NCBI RefSeq assembly: GCF_030867145.1
Contig: NC_134431.1
Location: 9,191,089 to 9,255,088 of the forward strand
Length of the DNA stretch: 64,000 nt
DNA from: Opisthocomus hoazin
Taxonomy: Eukaryota; Chordata; Aves; Opisthocomiformes; Opisthocomidae
Reading direction: 5' to 3'
The translations under genes and the position numbers were made by a program. Position 1 is the stretch's first letter, and each line of letters begins with the position of its first letter. Shown here in pieces: positions 26,801 through 37,604 of this stretch. The notes under the pieces were generated by a model that did not search any database, was not told the DNA's origin, and saw only the letters and a program-made list of their open reading frames with translations.

Positions 26801-27776
26801 ACTAAGATTTCAAGTGGAACTGACTGGCTAGAACTTGGGATATTTATATACATGGTTTTAGATTTATCAGTAAGTATGAATTCAAAAACAGGGAGGCAGG
26901 AGAAGAATATAAGATAGTCTCTCAAAAATGGGAATTAGGAAAGTTTCCTGAAGACAAGCTGTCATATAAGCCTTTATTTGAGGCAGCAGTGTTACACTAA
27001 ATGGGTAATTGATCCGAGCAGTGGTACCAGTTCCTACATTTCCAGAAAATGCAGTAGGACTTACTGTTCCTTGGAATGAGTTAACTTGGAAGGGGAATTG
27101 TTAGAAAGCATTTTAACTATATGTGGTATTATATTCTTTGTTTATAGTTTTGTAAATTTTAATAATTTCATTTTATGTATTGTTTACTTGTCTGTGAAGC
27201 ACTGGCAACAGCTTTCACAAGCAGTAAGTAGGACAACTTTGAAACTGGTGTTATAGGACAGGGTGATGATGCTTTCTGGAGAGTCTAGGATTCTTATATA
27301 ACTTGTCAGAATAGCTGAACATCACTAAGTGGCAAGAAAAGTGTTTCTAGGAGTACTGCAATTCTAGAAATATTGCTAATTAATCCACGAAAAAATAGGA
27401 GAGTAAAGTTTAGTAGCTAGTACATTCAGAAAGGCAGCCCACATCCTACACCATGTCTGAAACAGGACACGCCCAAATTGGGGAGGATCTGTCTTCCTCG
27501 CTGCGTAAGAGAATGGAGTCAGCAAATAGCCGCTCCCTGCTCTCCTCTCCCAGAGGAGCTTCCTTGCCTGTGACATGGTGGCAGCCTGGTGGCCCAAGCA
27601 CAAAGCTCTGTTCCCGAGGGTGCAAACTAAGAAAGTTGTTTTGATCGCGGTATTAAACAAAAACCAAAAAATACCCTCTTTTGGTTTCACTCTAGCACAA
27701 CATGCCATTCTGGAGAATCTCTTGTCACGCTGACCTGGAAGCTCTTCGGCACGCCTTGGAACTTGAATATTTGTAG
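11770..27776 (+). CDS. EYA2: EYA2, 3' part of spliced CDS (seven exons, EYA domain)
   Basis: EYA2 is a nuclear and cytoplasmic coactivator of SIX homeoproteins and a HAD-family protein tyrosine phosphatase. Exons 11770-11859, 19003-19061, 20669-20829, 21860-21974, 22588-22709, 23536-23636 and 27696-27776 join without a frame break into 242 residues plus a stop. If no indels exist, these match residues 297-538 of the 538-residue human protein as I remember it. Visible HAD elements are the TTTQL stretch (motif II Thr, about 448), TGKES (motif III Lys, about 480) and IGDGVEEE (motif IV Asp, about 502). The nucleophile motif WDLDET and the N-terminal transactivation region are upstream and not seen. 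It is EYA2 rather than EYA1/3/4 from remembered residues and from its position next to ZMYND8. Confidence 0.96.
12011..12068. repeat. 29-bp tandem duplication, two copies
   Basis: The unit beginning TTGACATCTTCATTCTGTT occurs at 12011 and again at 12040. The copies differ by one base in the middle (CAAG versus AAGG) and by the length of the terminal T run. It looks like a recent replication-slippage duplication. Confidence 0.85.
14168..14194. repeat. Short inverted repeat (10-bp arms)
   Basis: Left arm AAAACCAAAC (14168-14177) and right arm GTTTGGTTTT (14185-14194) are exact reverse complements around a seven-base loop CAACGTT. It lies about 125 bases from the 3' end of the CR1 copy. No function is implied. 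Confidence 0.7.
14319..14670 (-). mobile_element. CR1 LINE fragment, 3' end
   Basis: On the + strand it begins with the CACAGAATCACA-type repeats that form the reverse complement of the CR1 3' terminus. It continues through GGGACCTCTGTGGGTCATC and ends near an internal point typical of 5'-truncated copies. The - strand keeps an open frame (14676-14410) matching the C-terminus of the CR1 reverse transcriptase protein, including [15 protein letters not shown] and [12 protein letters not shown] segments. It is inserted antisense to EYA2. The intact frame suggests a fairly young copy. Confidence 0.95.
19003..19061 (+). CDS. EYA2: EYA2 coding exon (window exon 2)
   Basis: 59 bases encoding [19 protein letters not shown] plus two bases of a Ser codon. 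Acceptor is CTTCTCAG, donor is CTAAG|gtacag. The acidic VDDVSSDD-type loop is characteristic of EYA proteins. Confidence 0.95.
19062..20668 (+). other. EYA2: EYA2 intron, no recognisable content
   Basis: 1.6 kb, from gtacag to TTTCCCAG. Unique sequence with small random ORFs. I see no repeat family or RNA gene. Confidence 0.85.
20669..20829 (+). CDS. EYA2: EYA2 coding exon (window exon 3)
   Basis: 161 bases. The first base completes the split Ser codon, then [34 protein letters not shown] and [16 protein letters not shown] follow. The [18 protein letters not shown] block is one of the most conserved parts of EYA domains. Acceptor CTTTCCCAG, donor GGGG|gtaagt, leaving one base of a Gly codon. 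Confidence 0.97.
20830..21859 (+). other. EYA2: EYA2 intron, no recognisable content
   Basis: 1.03 kb from gtaagt to GCTTACAG. A long antisense open frame (22109-21483) crosses it and the next exon but shows no splice logic or recognisable domain. Confidence 0.85.
21860..21974 (+). CDS. EYA2: EYA2 coding exon (window exon 4)
   Basis: 115 bases encoding [18 protein letters not shown] followed by [20 protein letters not shown]. Acceptor CTGCTTACAG, donor TCCCG|gtaaga, leaving two bases of an Arg codon. This is the helical insert of the EYA HAD fold. Confidence 0.97.
21975..22587 (+). other. EYA2: EYA2 intron with a (CTTTGC)n tract
   Basis: 613 bases from gtaaga to TTTTCTAG. It carries a short run of about four CTTTGC units at 22189-22213. 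Otherwise unremarkable. Confidence 0.85.
22588..22709 (+). CDS. EYA2: EYA2 coding exon (window exon 5)
   Basis: 122 bases encoding [19 protein letters not shown] and [20 protein letters not shown]. The TTTQL stretch carries the HAD motif II threonine (about residue 448 in human numbering). The first base completes CGG (Arg); the last G begins the next Gly codon. Acceptor TTTTCTAG, donor ACAG|gtaaga. Confidence 0.97.
22710..23535 (+). other. EYA2: EYA2 intron, no recognisable content
   Basis: 826 bases from gtaaga to GTTGCTTAG. A short A-rich run lies near 22887. No repeat family or RNA gene is seen. Confidence 0.85.
23536..23636 (+). CDS. EYA2: EYA2 coding exon (window exon 6)
   Basis: 101 bases encoding [17 protein letters not shown] then [17 protein letters not shown]. 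It contains the HAD motif III lysine (GKES) and the motif IV metal-binding aspartate (IGDG). Both catalytic residues are intact, so the visible part of the active site is consistent with a working phosphatase. Acceptor TGCTTAG, donor AAG|gtacag, ending in phase 0. Confidence 0.97.
23637..27695 (+). other. EYA2: EYA2 last intron
   Basis: 4.06 kb from gtacag to CACTCTAG. It contains a G-rich stretch (25820-25833: GGGG, GGGGG and GGG separated by single A). I see no repeat family, RNA gene or convincing extra exon. Confidence 0.85.
27696..27776 (+). CDS. EYA2: EYA2 terminal coding exon
   Basis: Encodes [19 protein letters not shown] then ALELEYL and TAG at 27774-27776. This is the invariant C-terminus of EYA proteins, ending in LEYL. 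Acceptor GGTTTCACTCTAG, phase 0. With the preceding exon it completes the EYA domain. Confidence 0.98.
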   Translation, partial: HNMPFWRISCHADLEALRHALELEYL

Positions 27777-28289
27777 CAGACCCCAACATCTTAGCACTGT
27801 GAGGGCTTCACTCAAACTATTACATCGGTTCCACCTATTCCTCAACATTTTCTCATTAAAAAAATCCCACAGCAACTGCAGTTTTTCTTTTTTTTGAAGG
27901 AGAACCCTTTCAGTGGAAGCCTTTAAGAACTTGCAGCCAAAGAACATTGTGTCAAGTCCTTCTTCCTTTGGACAGAGGAAAAGCCTTCAGATAACTCGCT
28001 GGGGATCCTGCAGTTACGTGGTTAAGCCAGATGCATGGCGCTGTAACTGCCTTTTTGCCCGCAACGACAAACACTAGAAGTCTTGGGTCTACTTGTCAGT
28101 TTTCTTGCTCTTGAAAGGGGAAGAGGACATAGTAAGGAGTCTCTGCATAGTACATCACATCACGTGGGACCTTCTGAAAATAAGAGTGAAACTGTTGATT
28201 TTTTTTAATTATTAATTTTTTTTAATTTATGAACTAATCTCATTACTCTGGTATTAAGCTCTGTACCTGTGTTTTTAATCTGGCTTTTT

Positions 28290-28306
28290 GGGGTGGGTGG
28301 GTAGGG
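28290..28306 (+). promoter_or_regulatory. Canonical G-quadruplex motif in the EYA2 3' UTR
   Basis: GGGG, T, GGG, T, GGG, TA, GGG on the sense strand. This fits the G3+N1-7 rule with very short loops, which favours a stable parallel RNA quadruplex. A role in polyadenylation or mRNA stability is inference. Confidence 0.6.
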
Positions 28307-28541
28307 AAAGTCTTACCATTCTAAATTAATAGTTCGTTTCTCCAGAACAGACTCTGGGGAAAATCATACTGTGTACATTAATGATAAGGACACATGGTAC
28401 TGTTGGTAAGAACTATAGCTGTGTTTTTAAATCTTACATAGGTGGTATGTGGACTGTGCATGTGCCTACACAGTGCCTTATGCTGCCATCTTGGTTTTGG
28501 GGGCTGGGGAAAAAGTACCTTGTGACGAGTGAAAGGCATTA

Positions 28542-28547
28542 AATAAA
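28542..28547 (+). terminator. EYA2 poly(A) signal AATAAA
   Basis: AATAAA lies 766 bases after the stop and is followed by a GTGTTTACATTTTGGGGG downstream element, the expected GU/G-rich layout for cleavage about 15-25 bases further on. Confidence 0.75.
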
Positions 28548-31033
28548 AACGTGTTTACATTTTGGGGGACTAGATTACCTGCCTTCTCTTCTCTCCAGCC
28601 ACTCTTGGATCTAGAGGTAGGTGTAGAATACATACTCCCCGTCTCACGGTGGGGTTAGGCTAGAGGGGCTCTGCACAGAGCCGCTCAGGCGCAGACTGGA
28701 GTCTGGAGGCAGCTGTCCTGCTGGTGGTGGAGCAAAGACTGGAGACAGCGACTGTGTCCACTGGGAGAGAACGTGGGCACTCAGCAAATCGAACTTGGCC
28801 TGCAAAGGAAGAAAAAGGGCAAGCAAACACTGCAGTTGTGCCTATTTATTTTTATGGAAATAAATGCATCTACAAGTAAGCTTCAGCTTTAGGATTTCTG
28901 CTGAGCTGGCTTGTTAAGTCTTGCTGTTAAAATATTTCACTTCTCTGGGCCCGGATGAATTTCTAATTCACTTTCAAAACTGCTCATTCTTGCTTGCTGT
29001 GGCACCAGCTAGCCTCAGGAGGATCAGAGCCTCACTGGAACAAGGTGTTAGAGAGAGATGCAGCAAGTAATATAATCCCCTTATCTGTCATGTGTGATCA
29101 AACAAGTAAGGGTTACACAAGGTACAAGTGTGACTCAAGTGCTACACAAGCCTGAGTGATGCTCCTAACATCTAAAAACACATCTCAGGAAACAGATTCA
29201 TTACTAGATCAGAGAGGGGATTTTCTGCCGGACTGAAACAGAAAATCGGATCTCAAAATAATCTGATCTCAGTCTTTGGCTCAGGAGGTAGCAGCCATGC
29301 AGCAGCTGTAAAACGCGTTAGCTATACTTGTCAACAGCCAGCACGAACAAAAACATCATTTAAGTACATCCTTTGGAGGCATTGGCAAAGAGCTGGTCTC
29401 TGGGCTGAGTACAACACAAAACAAAACGTGATGTTTCTAGCGGAGGTGTTGCTTGTCTCAGGGCCTGCTGAGAAGCAAGTCTGGCAGAACTTTTCCCTCA
29501 AGGTTTTCCAGCTGTAAGAGTGTCATAAATAGGAAGTTTTATCACAAGTCGAGGAAATCAAACTCAGTGGAGAATTGACAGATGCTTGCAAGATAAGCAC
29601 ACCTGTAAATAAAACCTTTGAAAGAGGAACAGATGCCAGGGGTGGCAGACTCCTCAGAAGCACAACTTCAGCTTTTAATACCCTGTCAATCAGCTAATTG
29701 CTCTGCCTTGAAATTCCAAATTTAACACCTGTCTTAATTACCTGAGTACTGATTTTTTTCCCTAAAGCTTCTCAGAAGATTTTGCTTTCTGAATGTATTT
29801 AAGGATTCATGAGCTGTCTTGTTTCTGTCTCCAGAGTTCTTGGCAGAGGCCTGTTCTCTGTTAGTGGCTGCTCGTGCTCCACGTACCATTGCTGAAGGTG
29901 GTTTCTCCATGTTTCTTCCAGCTGATGGTTTTTACTTACCCACAGGTAGCACAGCTGGTGAGGGTGGTGTACCTCCAGCGTTAGGAACACTTGTTTGGCA
30001 GACAGGCGTACCCCTTCCTTCAGTCATCATGGCACATGTCCATCTCTCACTGCAGCAGGAGTGTCAGAATTTACTGTTCCAGGGAATCTGCGATGGCTGG
30101 AAGAGGGGATCTGTAACAACTTTTTACTCATGAACACACAAAGGGCCTGGGAACACACGCACACACACGTGTACAGGCCTTGCCCAGCCTTTCTTAGTCG
30201 CATCAACTAACCAGACTGGAGAACAACTGTGATATGACAGGGTTCCCAGATAAGCTGCAGTATAGCTGAATCCTGAGGTGAACAAACAAGCAAGTCCTGT
30301 TAGTACCATTAGTAAAATGCATAGCTGATACCAAAATCTGTTCTGTCAAAAAATGTTTAGCATGTTAGCACATGTCTGAACCTCTAATACAGACTTCTGT
30401 ATCTTAAACGGAAAAAGGGGTGTGAAAGATACATCTGGTGCGATAATACAGGTTGAAGTCTTGAGTGGGGCTTTAAGCATGAGGGCACAGTAGCTGCTAC
30501 CACAGCTTCTTTCTGACACTTAAAGGACCGAAATACTTGCCCAAACAAGAAAAAAAAAAAACCCCACCACCACCTGTATGCCGACATGACATTTGTCACA
30601 TTTCCAAGAGTGTCCTTTGCTCTGTCATTTCCTTATGGATAACTAATATGAATACCATGCTGCAGAGTAAAAGAAATCAGCTTTTTAAAACTATCAATTC
30701 CTGATTACCAACACTCTCCTAATTTCACGTTCAGAGCCTGGCAGCCAGGGTGAATGCTTCATTGCTAGCGTGAGCCTTGGCCACCACCTGGACCCCGGAC
30801 TTACGTATTTTATTATTGAAAAATCTGGGACTTGCTTGAAATGCTAATTACAGGAGTGCTAACAGTTTGCACCTCAAGTGATGTCGTGCAGACCCCATAA
30901 AAAAATGTTCATTCCTGCTCAGCTGTAGCAGAGCAGAAGAGCCACATCGGACCCTGTTGCAGAAGGGTGAAAACCCAAGGAATTTTCAAGCAGAGGGCAG
31001 GTGTTACAAACCAGAGTGAAGCTCAGGGTTGGC

Positions 31034-31050
31034 GGGGGTGGGGGGGGGGG
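31034..31050 (+). repeat. G-rich tract
   Basis: GGGGG, T, then a run of eleven G, preceded by GGC. Such tracts can form quadruplexes and are sequencing trouble spots. Confidence 0.8.
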
Positions 31051-34000
31051 TACAAGCCTTCTGCCCTGAGCACCAGCACAGGACGGTTCCCAGCACAGCA
31101 GTCCAGGCAAGGTAACGCCTGCTGGTGGGAGCAGCAGCCTTGTGCCGAGCCACCACCGCTGTCTGCACTGCCTCCATTTCGGTCTGTCCCAGTAAGCACC
31201 GTGTACAAGTGCTAAGAAGCCCACTGGAAACAGGAAAAAGTCTCCCCCATTGATTTGGCAAGGCTGCAGTCCAGGAAAGAAAGTGGATTCTGTTTTTTCC
31301 TCAGCAGCAGCTGCTGATTTGTGGTTGTTTGGGGTTTTTTTCCCCCAGCAGTGCAAGGCAGACTATTTTGTCTTTTATAGTAGAAATTGGATTTAAGTTA
31401 ACAGCAAAGGCACACACTGCAAACTGTTCTTAAAATATTTTACAGCACTTTAAAGGTACTTTTCAGGCAATTGCAGACTCACAGCGTGTTTACTGTTTAC
31501 ATTTTCAATAATTTCTTAGCAAAACGAAGGCAAAATTTGGATCATACAGGTTGCTCGTTTGGGCCAGGCATTTTTCAGAGACAGGAGAAGAAGCTGACCT
31601 AGTTCGTCCTTGCATTATTATGAAATTAAGGGTGGTTATTCATTTGCTACACGCTTTTTAGAAAGGATGGTGTTTCAAATGCCGATTTACTGTAAGTATG
31701 CAGAAGGATTTATTGCTGTTAGAGCACTATGAGTGCTGACAGTCTGCTGGAGTTGTTTGACATGCTGCCGTTTCACGGAGATAAAATCACTTTGCACATA
31801 GATGCTGTGGCCTGTCATCCCAAGAAGTGGGTTCTGAGGGCCAGAGTAATTCCTCCTGCTTTTTCTAGGAGTGTATACGGTGTTGTTGTGTTACCTTTTG
31901 CTTCTCTCCTAGTGTTTCTCAGTCATCTCTTGTCAGGTAAGAACCCTCCTCACTTACTGTAGGTGTTCTTAAGTAATATACTGTCGGCTTCATCACAGCC
32001 AAGGTTTTTATCCCTGAAGTGTTAATTGGCTTCAGCACGACCAGAGCTTCGTATCTAGTAATACTCAACAGACTTACAAGGCACTGTGCAAAATTTATCA
32101 TGGTAATTCATAGTATCCTCTCTCTTCCACTTTTCACCATAAGGTTTTCTTGCATGCCAGAATTCTAAATAAGAAGATAATATTTTTAACAGACAAAATT
32201 TTATAAAAACCATACCATTTATTTCAATATGCAAAATGTGACTAGAACAAAACCTGGAGATTCTTAGCATTTTTCTAAGTCTCAGCTGCCTATGTTGTTG
32301 GAAAATGAGCAAAGTGCAATAGCAAATACAGTTGTGAAGGCCTTTTATCCTGAGAACAGGGAATGTACCAAACACTTGGGATGAGAAGTAACAAAAGAAG
32401 CAACACACTTACTGGAAAACTTGCAACCACAACAAAGATCATTCCAAAATGAAGATGAATTCGCGACCCATGCTGTCACTGGGAATCGGGAGCTGAGGAG
32501 TTCGCCCAGCAGACGGGGATTGGAAACCACCTTTCTTGGCATGGTTGCTTTTCCCATCACCTCCAGGCCCTGCACACACTGCCTCCGAGAGGGATTTAAC
32601 GGAGCTGCCATTGCTGCTCCTCCTTGTAAGACTGCTCTTTGCTCAGCACGTCAGATTTCAGCTCTGCCTGTTGAAGCGCAGGTACATTTCCTAGCTCGGT
32701 GTGCCTTACCTGATGTGCAGTATTCATACGTACACACATCCTTTGAGCCTATTCGGCGTGACTTGCCACTCTGCACCCAGATAACGCACTCCTTTTGCAG
32801 AAGCCTGACTGAGTTTTGCAGGGACTGATCCACACCACACACCTGTGCTTCCCCATATCCTCTTCAGGTGAAGGACTGAAACAAACTTCCCCCACATTAA
32901 TCCTTAAGGTCTCGCCACCCATCTGCTCTCAGCTGCCACTTCGGGTAGGTTGTGGAGTGCAACACAAAGTCAATATAGCACTTAACAACAAAAACACCCA
33001 TTGAGATGACACACACCAAAAGAGAACATCTGCTTGGGTGTCCGTCTTCAAACCTCCAGTCAATCTGGTAAACCAGAACCTGGAGCCAAACCATTTCTGA
33101 AAATGGCTTTGACAAAAATCACTCTTTGCCCTTGTCCAGCTTTGAATAGTTCATGTCAGAATACAGCATTTTGTCAAATAACCAGAAAATTGTGAAAAAA
33201 ATAGTTGCAAAAATACACGCCATTGTTGGGGATGGAAGAACACTGCAATTGCTCGATTTACCCGCATCCTGTACTGATTTCGTCTGGCCGTTCTCCTGCC
33301 TGGGCTCCATGGCTGGCCACCAAAGGCCTCGGCCCTCCTGGGCAGCTGCCGAGCTAAGCCCTGCGTAGTGAGGTCCGTGAGTCAGAGCCGCCCTAACAAA
33401 TCCCCACTCTCAGCCCTTAGCCTTTTGCCTGCAAGATACACAACTGCACAGATACAGAAAGCAGAGCAGAGTGCGGTGGGCACTGCATAAGTACTGAAGA
33501 GTGTATTCTGTGTAAAAATTATTTTTTAAAAGGGCAGAAAAATGGACATCTCATTGTTTCTGAAATGCCTTCAATGAAGGTGCAGCTGTACAATTGCCTT
33601 AAAAACCAGCCACTACGATTCACAAAGAAGTGGTAACCATTCCGAAGGACTTTTGTCCCATGGTCCTACCTCTGTGCAAAGGACAAAACCGCAGCATTCA
33701 ATGAGCTATAGATCAGCCTTGATGGCACGGATAGCAGAACCTACAGCACCCCCTCTGAACTGACACATCTGTTCTGAGGGAGATGGAAAATGGATGAGCC
33801 TATGGCTCCGGACAGACAATGTTCGTCCTGGCAGCTCCAGGTTCCTCAGCAAGATAACCACTTACATTCCTATGGTGTATGTGCTGAAAAGCTAATCCAG
33901 CAAGCACCAGCTCGCGCAGGTGCCAGCACAACCGATGGCAAATTCTTAACCCTGCATTCGTAGCCAGCCCAGAAAGCTCCAGCTGGAATGCAGGGGCCTC

Positions 34001-34356
34001 CCTGCAGAGAGAGCTGCCAGCCAGGCTGTGGCTGCTGCAGCACTTCCGGCTGCGCGGCGCCAATCCTCCTGTCCATGCCTGCTCCTCACATCCCTGTGCC
34101 ACCATCAGGCTGCCGAGACGAAATCTTGCTATAGTAAACTCCATCCAGGTCACACCATTTTGGTGGGCTAAACCAAAACCTCCGAGCACGCTGAATGCGG
34201 TGCTAGCTCCTACACGCCTGAAGCAACACCAAAACCAGGGAAACACTGCCACCGCTCGGTAAAGCCTTGGAGATGACCAGCCCAGATGAGGAACACCAGT
34301 GGCATTGTCCCTCCTTTTTCCTAACTGAAGGCCCACGTGATAATGGAAGATAATAA

Positions 34357-34639
34357 TCACAGAATCACAGAATAGTGACCTCTGTGGGTAATCTAGTCCA
34401 ACCCCCTGCCGAAGCAGGGTCACCTACAGCAGGCTGCACAGGACTTTGTCCAGGCGGGTCTTGAATATCTCCAGAGAAGGAGACTCCACAACCTCCCTGG
34501 GCAGCCTGTTCCAGGGCTCCGTCACCCTCAGAGGGAAGAAGTTCTTCCTCATGTTCAGACGGAACTTCCTGTGCTTCAGTTTGTGCCCATTGCCCCTTGT
34601 CCTGTCACTGGGCACCACTGAAAAGAGCTTGGCCCCATC
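34357..34639 (-). mobile_element. CR1 LINE fragment, 3' end
   Basis: Same subfamily and orientation as the copy at 14319, highly similar over about 250 bases. About 17 bases (the GGTTGGAAGGG segment) are missing right after the terminal repeats at 34357-34374. The - strand frame 34642-34424 again encodes the reverse-transcriptase C-terminus ([17 protein letters not shown]). Confidence 0.95.
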
Positions 34640-37414
34640 CAATATAGGGATTTCTTAGCTCAGTCTCCAAGACAAGTTAGTTTTGTCCTCAAAACCAGAG
34701 GAATCAGCAGTAACAGGCCCACGTCTTTCAGTAGGTGATAACACAGGATGGCAAACCGAGGGTCATCCAGTGCCTGTAGCTGAAGGGTGAAACCAAGTCT
34801 TCCCAGGATGGTATAAGGCCAAAGAGGCCTTTCATCATTTACAATTTATGACCTCCTGGCCCCCATCAACTCAACCACCGATCATTGGCATCACCAGTTG
34901 CAGCTAGACGGTCAAAGGACAGCCATCCCGCCTCTGTCTTCAGTCCAGGACTGAGTCAGGTACCTCAACGGATGAAACTTCACCATCAGAGGTAAAAATT
35001 CCAGACCCAGCACAGTAATTTTTCCCAAAATACTTGGATCCAAAATAAACAAGGGATACGCTACACAGGGTAGAGGGATACTCTAGACACAAGTGACGGA
35101 CACAGCTTATGCCTAGTCATGGCATCTAATCACACATTAAAAAAAGTTGTAGCCTATCTTAAATTCATACCACATCAGTGTCATCTCCTCCCATAACGTC
35201 CAAGCCAGAGATGTGTTCTTTCTTCACTTCAGTTAACACAGAATAATCTTCAGAAAAACAGTGAACTTCACGCTGTAACTAGCTAAAATGTAGAAAAAAT
35301 ACAGTCACCAGAACATCCAAGATGATACTTTGATCTCTTGTTGGAAATTCTTATTGTATACTTATATAAATCTTTACTAGGATTTGGTCACGTATTACTT
35401 CTCATAAGGAAAGAAAACAACTCTTTTATGGAAAAAGCAATGTCCATTAAAAGAAAAAAACAAGCTGAAACAGGCTTCAGAAAGCAGTGTGGTTTCCTAT
35501 AACAATTTTTTACTTGTTCATCTCTCATTTTTCTCCTAACACAAGGACAAGCATTCAAATTCCATGGGGAATGCCAAACCATTTCAAGCTTTCAAGATTT
35601 GTGCTTTTCTTTAAACAGCAGCACTGGGAACATTAACTTCAGTTGTTTTACAAATGCATGCTAACAAGGTAACTACAGGAGACAACGACTTGAAGACAAT
35701 ATTCACAGTAAGATTTTATGGTGAGCTATTTCGTCAGCTCCCTGTTTCTTCTTACAGACCATTAAGAAGCCCACAGCAGCCTTGCCCAATCCATGCCCTC
35801 TTAGAGGGCTACAACTGTACTCCTCGTGAAAGTGCGCGTTTCTAACCCACAAATACACCTAACAAGACTACGCGTATCTGTCCAGCCCCAATCCAACCAA
35901 CGCATAAATGTTACACAACAAGCAATGGACCTTTGCTGCTGTTAAAACTGAGAGAAAATGGATGCTACCGAGTTTTATACAGAAATGGCTTCATATTTAC
36001 AGACTGCCAGCGCTGCTTTCTTTTTATCAAATTTGACAGGCTTGGATTCAAAGGTCCCACACTTCTGAGACAGAAGACCCCAACTGAAGTGAAAATATCT
36101 ATGATCTGGAGACTGTGCAGAAATGAAGATCCATCCAGACTGAAACGAAACTGGAAATCCAGGAACACAACTTTTTTTTCTCAAACAGTTTAATAAAAAA
36201 ATTGTGAAGTTTCTTGAAAAATTGGAGGAACCCAAAGCATATTGTGTGTGTCACCTGTCTTAGTCACAAAGAAACACAATTGTCAAAAAAGATATTTAAG
36301 TTTAATACAAATTTTATACAAAGAAAATGTGAAAAAATACTTCCATATGCTAAAAGCAATTATGCTTCACAAATAAGGCCAGCTAGGCTATTTTTGACAC
36401 AACTGCAATTCACGAATATTCTGTTCTCGCTTTTTTTCTTCTAATACTTTTTTCCCTCTAATATGGGTACTAGCTGGAGACTGTACAAACCGCATTCTTT
36501 TATAAACAATGGGAGAAATCAACATGACTAAAATGTACAACAGAATGTACTGGAATGATATCATACAATTAATTTTCTCATATACATACATCACCTTTGC
36601 TTTGTTCAATGCTTTTGTTTTACACAACATACAAAATGGTACTACAGTATAAGTGTAACAGACAGCATTTTCAGGGGTTACTTTCTCTCATACTGTACTG
36701 TTTCATGCTTACATAAAAACATAAATTCCATCATTTAAATAATACATGCTCTGGCCCAGCATCAGAAGTCCTTTGCCCATGTTTCCCAGTCCATGTTTTT
36801 CGCCACACTTAGTTCTTGCTCCATTCAAAAACCTTTTTAAAGTCCTTTTTGGAGGATTTTTTAAAAAAGAAAACCAAACTGTGACGCATAGGAAAAAACT
36901 TCACTTTTCTCAAGCTTTGATATCAATGATCAGAAATCATGTCTCAACCAGCTGGTATTACACTTTGCAACTTTTCTGATATTGGACTGAAGGAAGTTTC
37001 AACTTAATTGTAACCTGTAAACAATATAAATTTTAAACAGTCTGGTCGTTGTGAAAAACAATGTAAATCTTTCTGTATTTCAGGTCCACAGATTGGAAAT
37101 GTCATAATTTGCCTAATACAATTAACTGAAAAGAGATACCCTTCATTATTTGGTTGCTCAAAGAAATTCTACAAATGTTCCAAAGTGCAGATATTTTTGC
37201 CAATCCAAATGCAAATTGAGTTGTCCAGATTATCATGATTATATTATTTGATGCATGACTGCAATTTCCCAAGACCAGCTTTCAGTGTTAGCTTGCGATA
37301 AAGCTGTTTTAAACCTTCCTTTTCCAACTTCAAACACTCTTTATAAGTTAAAGTCAATAGAAATATAAAAAGGAGATGGTACTCTAACTTTAATGACATC
37401 CACAAATTGTACAT

Positions 37415-37422
37415 TATTTACA
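37415..37422 (-). promoter_or_regulatory. Pumilio-type element in putative ZMYND8 3' UTR
   Basis: The - strand reads TGTAAATA, which fits the Pumilio consensus UGUANAUA, about 215 bases after the stop. It is functional only if the transcript extends past the nearby AATAAA cluster. Confidence 0.25.
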
Positions 37423-37570
37423 AAAGAAGCATAGATTTAATATGGATCTTACCTGTCCTCAGCTTTTCTAAGCCAGCGCTAATGCTTTACATTAATGTAG
37501 TGTAGTTAATGCTTTGTACACATACACAAAGCTAAAGTCTGAACCTTTGAGGTTAATCCAAAGAACTGTG

Positions 37571-37604
37571 TTTATTTTTCACATTTCTATTAGATTTATT
37601 TATT
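37571..37604 (-). terminator. Cluster of possible ZMYND8 poly(A) signals
   Basis: On the - strand AATAAA occurs at 37604-37599, 37600-37595 and 37576-37571, starting only about 30 bases after the TAA. Using these would give a very short 3' UTR. A longer UTR running to about 36.2 kb is equally likely, because that AT-rich stretch looks UTR-like but has no obvious final AATAAA. Confidence 0.35.

Larger units (their letters stand above)
27777..28565 (+). other. EYA2: EYA2 3' UTR
   Basis: Sequence between the EYA2 stop and the first good polyadenylation signal. It includes a T-rich, self-complementary block (about 28199-28230) and a four-tract G run (28290-28306). The end is inferred from AATAAA at 28542 plus the GT/G-rich sequence after it. 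Confidence 0.75.

Noticed and set aside
31729..31962. 77-codon + strand ORF ending at a CAG|GTAAGA donor
   Set aside because: The first half looks protein-like and a donor lies at 31937, but no good acceptor or homology was seen.
32421..32828. 135-codon ORF on the + strand
   Set aside because: No recognised family and amino acid composition looks random. Minus-strand pieces in the same place (for example a Gln/Glu-rich run near 32690-32600) are equally open, so neither is convincing.
33800..34423. 207-codon ORF on the - strand
   Set aside because: It starts inside the CR1 terminal repeats and continues into unique GC-richer sequence. No domain recognised; probably chance.
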